DNA of 35,969 nt from Colivicinus sp963607765. GTDB lineage: Bacteria; Bacillota_I; Bacilli_A; Erysipelotrichales; Erysipelotrichaceae. Location of the stretch: the NCBI GenBank assembly GCA_963607765.1, contig CAVDDT010000001.1, positions 1 through 35,969 on the forward strand. The letters are read 5' to 3'. This document shows, piece after piece, positions 32,474 to 35,969 of the stretch; the stretch's first letter is position 1, and every line of letters begins with the position of its first letter. Made by a program: the position numbers and the translations under genes. The notes under the pieces were generated by a model. It did not search any database, was not told the DNA's origin, and saw only the letters and a list, made by a program, of their open reading frames with translations.

Positions 32474-32515
32474 CCCGTCAGTAGCGGCTACCTGACGTAA
32501 AACTAAAATAAGGAG
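32474..32515 (+). promoter_or_regulatory. Probable preQ1-I riboswitch of queT
   Basis: A stem CGTCA/TGACG (32476-32480 with 32492-32496) closes a 12-base loop containing TAGCGGCTACC, followed by an A-rich tail with CTA and the AAGGAG ribosome binding site. Loop TAG can pair with tail CTA, as in the pseudoknot of the Bacillus queC-type preQ1-I aptamer. Ligand binding would then hide the ribosome binding site. Position before queT strongly supports it. The loop sequence is not an exact consensus match. Confidence 0.65.
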
Positions 32516-32522
32516 ATTATAA

Positions 32523-33038
32523 ATGAAAAAAACAAATACGCTTACTATTGTGCGTACAGCTATGATTGCAGCTGTATATACAGTAGTGTCACTAGTGCTC
32601 GCCCCATTTTCTTACGGAAATATCCAAGTAAGAATTGCAGAAGCACTGACTATGTTGCCTTTGATCTATAAGCCATCAATATATGGTGTAACACTTGGCT
32701 GTTTCCTTACTAATTTGTTAGGAGCTTTCATGGGTGTTAATCCAACTGGGTTTATTGATGCGATTGTGGGCACATTGGCTACTTTCTTGGCAGCTATGTG
32801 TACATTCAGGCTTAAAGATAAGCTTGTAGGGAAAATACCTGCACTTAGCATTTTGATGCCAGTAATCTTCAACTTCTTTTTTGTAGGAGCTGAACTGGCG
32901 ATAATGTATTTTGATGGAAACTTCATACTTGGGCTTCTAATCATGGGTGGTGAAGTAGCGATAGGTGAGCTTATTTCGGTAATAATTGGTTATTTGTTAC
33001 TAAAGCCAATTGAAAAAACTAATATATTTAAACAATAA
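32523..33038 (+). CDS. queT: Queuosine precursor transporter QueT
   Basis: 171 aa with five to six membrane helices. It belongs to the QueT type of S component of ECF transporters; recognisable features are the N-terminal RTAMIAAVYTVVSLVLAPF and the conserved YGNIQVRIAEALTMLP segment. QueT imports a queuosine precursor such as preQ1 using a shared ECF energising module that is not in this window. The start ATG 32523 has AAGGAG within the tail of the riboswitch. No preQ1 synthesis genes are near, which fits salvage. It is a single-gene unit with its own terminator. Confidence 0.92.
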   Translation: MKKTNTLTIVRTAMIAAVYTVVSLVLAPFSYGNIQVRIAEALTMLPLIYKPSIYGVTLGCFLTNLLGAFMGVNPTGFIDAIVGTLATFLAAMCTFRLKDKLVGKIPALSILMPVIFNFFFVGAELAIMYFDGNFILGLLIMGGEVAIGELISVIIGYLLLKPIEKTNIFKQ

Positions 33039-33043
33039 AAAAT

Positions 33044-33076
33044 AAGAGAATTCTAGTAGCCCTGAATTCTCTTTTT
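33044..33076 (+). terminator. Terminator of queT
   Basis: AAGAGAATTC (33044-33053) pairs with GAATTCTCTT (33064-33073), followed by Ts. Confidence 0.85.
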
Positions 33077-33105
33077 ATATATCAAGTTTTCTAACAATTA
33101 AAAAT

Positions 33106-33147
33106 CGTAATTCATTTTTAGTCTAAACCATTAATTTTCGTAATTCA
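33106..33147. repeat. Direct repeat CGTAATTCA, 33-base period
   Basis: CGTAATTCA occurs at 33106-33114 and 33139-33147, three helical turns apart, in the region between queT and the M32 gene. It is a possible regulator site pair or chance in AT-rich DNA. Confidence 0.3.
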
Positions 33148-33161
33148 AGGCACAAAACTTC

Positions 33162-33218
33162 CAAAACTAGTTAAAAAAACATAGTTTTGAAAGAAATGCC
33201 TTTATTGAAATATATAAT
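33162..33218 (+). promoter_or_regulatory. Possible promoter and operator of the M32 gene
   Basis: TTGAAA (33187-33192) and TATATA or TATAAT (33211-33218) give an 18-20 base spaced promoter. An inverted repeat CAAAACTA (33162-33169) with TAGTTTTG (33182-33189), extended by CTT and AAG after one mismatch, overlaps the -35. Confidence 0.45.
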
Positions 33219-33235
33219 TTATTTAGAGGTGGAAC

Positions 33236-34732
33236 ATGAATACTAAAGATAAGATTAAAAAATACAAAGAATACAAAGATAAAGTTAATGCGTATGACTT
33301 ACTATTAAATACTGCTAACTTTGATAGAGAGACTATTGCTCCAGTTAAGGGCAATAGTTATCGAAACAAGATGCTTAATATAATGAGCGGTGAAGCATAT
33401 GATGTGGAAACTGATCCTGAAATAATTAGTATCGTTGATGATTTAAGTAAAGAGGACCTTGGCGAAGTATTAAATAGGGATGTTTATTTGACTAAGAAGA
33501 GTCTTGAGAATGTTTCTAAATTTTCTAAAGAAGAAATCATGAAGTTTGATATGGCTTATGCGAATTCTTTTGATGCTTGGCTTAAGGCAAAAAGTGAAAA
33601 TGATTATTCTCTTTTTAAAGATAATTTAAATGAAGTGATTGAAATTTCTAAGTTTAAGGCTAAGCGAAGAAATCCTAGTGCTATTCCATATAATGTTTTA
33701 CTTGATGATTTTGAGGAAGGAATGACAATTCAAAAATATGATGAGTTTTTTGATTTAATCAAGAAAGAACTTATTCCTTTAATTAAACAGGTTAGTAAGA
33801 AGAAAGATTATATTGATGATTCTTTCTTATATAAATATTATCCAAGAGAGAAACAAATCATGTTTAATGAAGAACTAAAGAAATATATTAAGTTTGATTG
33901 CTCTTGGGGATATTTAGGAGAGAGCGAGCATCCTTTTACTAGTGGTTTTAGTAAAAATGATGTGCGTATTACTACTAATTATGATGAACATAATATAGCT
34001 TCTAATATTTTTAGTGTAATTCATGAGACGGGGCATGCCCACTATGAACATAATGTTGATAGTAAGTATGAGGGCACTAATATTAGAAAATATATTTCTA
34101 GTGGTATGCATGAATCTCAATCACGTTTCTTAGAAAACTATATAGGTCGAAGAAAGAGTTTTTGGGTTAATCTTTATCCAAAACTACAAGAATTATTTAA
34201 AGAGAATTTAGAGAATGTTTCTTTAGACGATTTTGTAAGAGCTATTAATGTTTCTAAACCTTCTTTAATTAGAACAGAAGCTGATGAGCTTACTTATCCT
34301 ATTCATATTTTAATTAGATATGAGATTGAAAAGGGAATCTTTGATGGCTCTATTGATAGTAAGGATTTAGCTAATATTTGGAATAAGAAATATAAAGAAT
34401 ATCTAGGTGTTGATGTTAAGAATGATAGAGATGGTATCTTGCAAGATATTCATTGGTCTAGTGCTTCATTTGGTTATTTCCCAACTTATGCTTTAGGTAG
34501 TGCCTTTGGCGCTCAAATATTTGATAGTATGAAAAAAGATATTGATGTGGATGATTTGTTAGAACACAATAAGTTTTCTGCGATAATTAAATATCTAAAA
34601 GATAATGTTCAATACGATGGCGCTTTGCATGATTATGAATATATTTTAAAAAGAGCTACAGGCAAGAAATTTGATCCAAAGTATTACATTGATTATTTAA
34701 AGAAAAAATACTCTAATTTATATAATTTATAA
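33236..34732 (+). CDS. M32 family metallocarboxypeptidase (Taq type)
   Basis: 498 aa, the normal size of the family. The zinc site is H263-E264-x2-H267 in HETGHAHYEH with the third ligand E293 in GMHESQSRFLEN, the spacing known from Pyrococcus carboxypeptidase. The RTEADELTYPIHILIRYEIE region and the C-terminal DVQWSSASFGYFPTYALGS-like stretch (here DIHWSSASFGYFPTYALG) are family hallmarks. It removes C-terminal residues from peptides, is cytoplasmic and helical. GAGGTGG precedes the ATG. It is the fifth peptidase gene in the window, in line with a peptide-based metabolism. Confidence 0.95.
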   Translation: MNTKDKIKKYKEYKDKVNAYDLLLNTANFDRETIAPVKGNSYRNKMLNIMSGEAYDVETDPEIISIVDDLSKEDLGEVLNRDVYLTKKSLENVSKFSKEEIMKFDMAYANSFDAWLKAKSENDYSLFKDNLNEVIEISKFKAKRRNPSAIPYNVLLDDFEEGMTIQKYDEFFDLIKKELIPLIKQVSKKKDYIDDSFLYKYYPREKQIMFNEELKKYIKFDCSWGYLGESEHPFTSGFSKNDVRITTNYDEHNIASNIFSVIHETGHAHYEHNVDSKYEGTNIRKYISSGMHESQSRFLENYIGRRKSFWVNLYPKLQELFKENLENVSLDDFVRAINVSKPSLIRTEADELTYPIHILIRYEIEKGIFDGSIDSKDLANIWNKKYKEYLGVDVKNDRDGILQDIHWSSASFGYFPTYALGSAFGAQIFDSMKKDIDVDDLLEHNKFSAIIKYLKDNVQYDGALHDYEYILKRATGKKFDPKYYIDYLKKKYSNLYNL

Positions 34733-34763
34733 TAAAATAATGGTGATAAATGGAGGAATTATA

Positions 34764-35489
34764 ATGTTTAAACTTATCAAAGCTAAAGACTATGATGATA
34801 TGTCTAAAAAGGCCGCTAATATCATAGCTTCTACTCTAGTTCTAAAAAATAATGCGGTTTTAGGATTAGCTACTGGTTCTACACCTATTGGTACTTATAA
34901 GAATCTTGTTAAGATGTATGAAGATGGTGATATTGATTTCTCTAGTGTTAAGACTGTTAACCTAGATGAATATGTAGGACTTGATGGAAGTCATGATCAA
35001 AGTTATCGTTATTTCATGAATACTAATTTGTTTGATCATGTGAATATTGATAAAGCTAATACTAATGTGCCAAACGGTAATAATAGCGATGCTGAAAAGG
35101 AATGTGTAAGATACCATGATGTAATTGAAAGCATGGGTGGCGTTGATCTTCAACTTCTTGGTATTGGTAATAATGGCCATATTGGTTTTAATGAGCCATG
35201 TGATAAGTTTATTTTAAATACACATAAAGTTACTCTAACTCAAAGTACGATTGAGGCTAATAGTAGACTATTTAATTCCATTGATGAAGTGCCGAAGTAT
35301 GCTTATACAATGGGAATTGGTGAAATCATGAGTGCTAAAACAGTTTTAATTCTTGCCAGTGGCAAGGCTAAGGCTCCAATAATTAAGGAATTATTGGAAG
35401 GTGAAGTTAATCCCAATGTTCCTGCTTCTATCTTAAAAGTTCATCCAAATTGCATCTTAATAGCGGATGAAGAAGCACTTAGCGCATAA
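34764..35489 (+). CDS. nagB: Glucosamine-6-phosphate deaminase (NagB)
   Basis: 241 aa, matching the short Gram-positive NagB form. It converts glucosamine-6-phosphate to fructose-6-phosphate and ammonia. Substrate-loop GLATGSTPIGTY, catalytic NLDEYVGL and GIGNNGHIGFNEP are all present; the Asn before GHIGF, where the E. coli enzyme has Asp, is usual for Bacillus-type enzymes. ATG 34764 is chosen because GGAGG lies at 34752-34756; an earlier start at 34740 has none. No nagA is adjacent. It follows the M32 gene by 31 bases without a terminator, so they may be co-transcribed. Confidence 0.96.
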   Translation: MFKLIKAKDYDDMSKKAANIIASTLVLKNNAVLGLATGSTPIGTYKNLVKMYEDGDIDFSSVKTVNLDEYVGLDGSHDQSYRYFMNTNLFDHVNIDKANTNVPNGNNSDAEKECVRYHDVIESMGGVDLQLLGIGNNGHIGFNEPCDKFILNTHKVTLTQSTIEANSRLFNSIDEVPKYAYTMGIGEIMSAKTVLILASGKAKAPIIKELLEGEVNPNVPASILKVHPNCILIADEEALSA

Positions 35490-35503
35490 CTTAAAGTAAA
35501 TAT

Positions 35504-35549
35504 AAAAGCGTCCTTCTAAAGTTGTGTAAACTCAAGTGGACGCTTTTTG
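35504..35549 (+). terminator. Terminator of nagB
   Basis: AAAAGCGTCC (35504-35513) pairs perfectly with GGACGCTTTT (35538-35547), followed by a further T. The loop is 24 bases. Confidence 0.75.
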
Positions 35550-35556
35550 TATGCTT

Positions 35557-35823
35557 TTATTCTACAATTGTTTTTAATCCCTCTATTTCAGAATTTACTG
35601 TATCTTTGAAATAGCTCAATTGTTTTTACCTTTCTTCTTTATAGATAGCTAATTCTTTGGAATAGTCATCATCTTCCTTTGTTAGAAGAGACTTAGTAGC
35701 GCTTCCTGTATGAGCGAATATATAGCCTTTATTGTTGCCCCACCATCTATTAGAATCGATACTATTATCAGCGTGCGCATCAATACTTTGGGCAGCTTCA
35801 TCCGGTCGTCCGTGTAGCCTTAG
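35557..35823 (-). pseudogene. Degraded reading frame with an in-frame stop
   Basis: On the - strand an open frame of 65 codons runs from 35823 to a TAA at 35628-35626. After two more codons the same frame reads on from TTG 35619 for another 20 codons to a stop at 35559-35557. The first part includes DEAAQSIDAHADNS, NRWWGNNKGYIFAHTGS and EDDDYSKELAIYKEER, which look protein-like rather than random; the second reads SYFKDTVNSEIEGLKTIVE. There is no ATG start and two stops precede it. I do not recognise the family. It looks like the tail of a dead gene, perhaps left by a former insertion near the tRNA gene. Confidence 0.35.
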
Positions 35824-35910
35824 TTATTACTAGCGGTCAATTCTTGCACAGAAAATGTACAGTGCGATTATAAATGGAATGTGATGACATTGTAACGCTT
35901 TTAAAGCATA
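35824..35910. other. Gene-free stretch before the tRNA terminator
   Basis: No gene, repeat or clear regulatory element is visible here. Confidence 0.4.
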
Positions 35911-35913
35911 AAT

Positions 35914-35935
35914 AAAAAAGGACTTTTGTCCTTTT
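35914..35935 (-). terminator. Terminator of the tRNA transcript
   Basis: AAAAGGAC (35916-35923) and GTCCTTTT (35928-35935) form a hairpin with a TTTT loop. On the - strand it is followed by a T run and lies just after the tRNA 3' end. Confidence 0.8.
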
Positions 35936-35945
35936 GTGTATTTCT

Positions 35946-35969
35946 TGGCGCAGTGGGTGGGATTTGAAC
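35946..35969 (-). tRNA. 3' end of a tRNA gene, cut by the window edge
   Basis: On the - strand the last 24 bases read as T-loop TTCAAAT, T-stem CCCAC, acceptor strand CCACTGC, discriminator G and encoded CCA. The anticodon lies outside the window, so the amino acid cannot be assigned. The acceptor 5' strand should read GCAGTGG or close to it. Confidence 0.85.

Noticed and set aside
32474..32496. Stem before queT as a Rho-independent terminator
   Set aside because: No T run follows; instead an A-rich tail with the ribosome binding site follows directly, which fits translational control.
1..35969. Use of UGA as tryptophan (Mollicute code)
   Set aside because: Several complete genes end at TGA with overlapping starts (for example 2803-2805 and 7627-7629), and Trp is TGG throughout.
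1..35969. CRISPR arrays, insertion sequences, rRNA genes and intact prophage
   Set aside because: No regular spaced repeats, transposase, integrase or rRNA-like sequence was seen.

Overview
The window looks like chromosomal DNA of a low-GC Gram-positive bacterium (Bacillota). Signs are the AT-rich sequence, strong GGAGG-type ribosome binding sites, two lipoproteins with LxAC lipoboxes and Ser/Asp-rich linkers, LuxS, QueT, and sigma-A-like promoters. An Erysipelotrichia-type gut or oral anaerobe is a guess from gene style only. UGA is a stop codon (several genes end in TGA and Trp is TGG), so this is not a code-4 Mollicute. Nearly all genes lie on the + strand in tight operons, often overlapping by 1-11 bases.

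Region 1 (1-4864): the 3' part of a PepD-like M20 dipeptidase, a divergent guanylate-kinase-like protein, an M24 Xaa-Pro-peptidase-like protein and an MFS transporter form one overlapping operon. A convergent AraC regulator gene follows. The terminator of the + operon lies inside the 3' end of the AraC coding sequence.

Region 2 (4865-17426): a divergent regulatory region leads into a long peptide-use operon. Its order is TPR-A, dppB, dppC, dppD, dppF, TPR-B, dppA (binding lipoprotein), hairpin, TPR-C, hairpin, S9 peptidase, S10 serine carboxypeptidase, amidohydrolase, terminator. Three paralogous, signal-less TPR proteins embedded in a peptide ABC importer operon are the most unusual feature here. 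The suggested logic is peptide import followed by cytoplasmic hydrolysis. The TPR role is unknown.

Region 3 (17427-27520): a GntR/FadR-type regulator, a divergent Dabb-domain protein, and an mglBAC-like sugar importer are followed by two zinc alcohol dehydrogenases, a 3-hydroxyacyl-CoA-dehydrogenase-fold enzyme, a beta-propeller lactonase and an unknown 136-aa protein. With no sugar kinase in the cluster, this reads as a non-phosphorylating oxidative route for a sugar, polyol or sugar acid. TTGTA-N-TACAA palindromes (probable FadR-type operators) and AAGCGCTT cre-like sites sit in the divergent control region.

Region 4 (27521-35969): luxS, a two-gene heterodimer-type ABC exporter (one half with a degenerate ATP site and an approximately 150-aa external insertion), a 77-aa orphan gene, queT behind a probable preQ1-I riboswitch, an M32 carboxypeptidase, nagB, a degraded reading frame on the - strand, and the 3' end of a tRNA gene on the - strand running out of the window.
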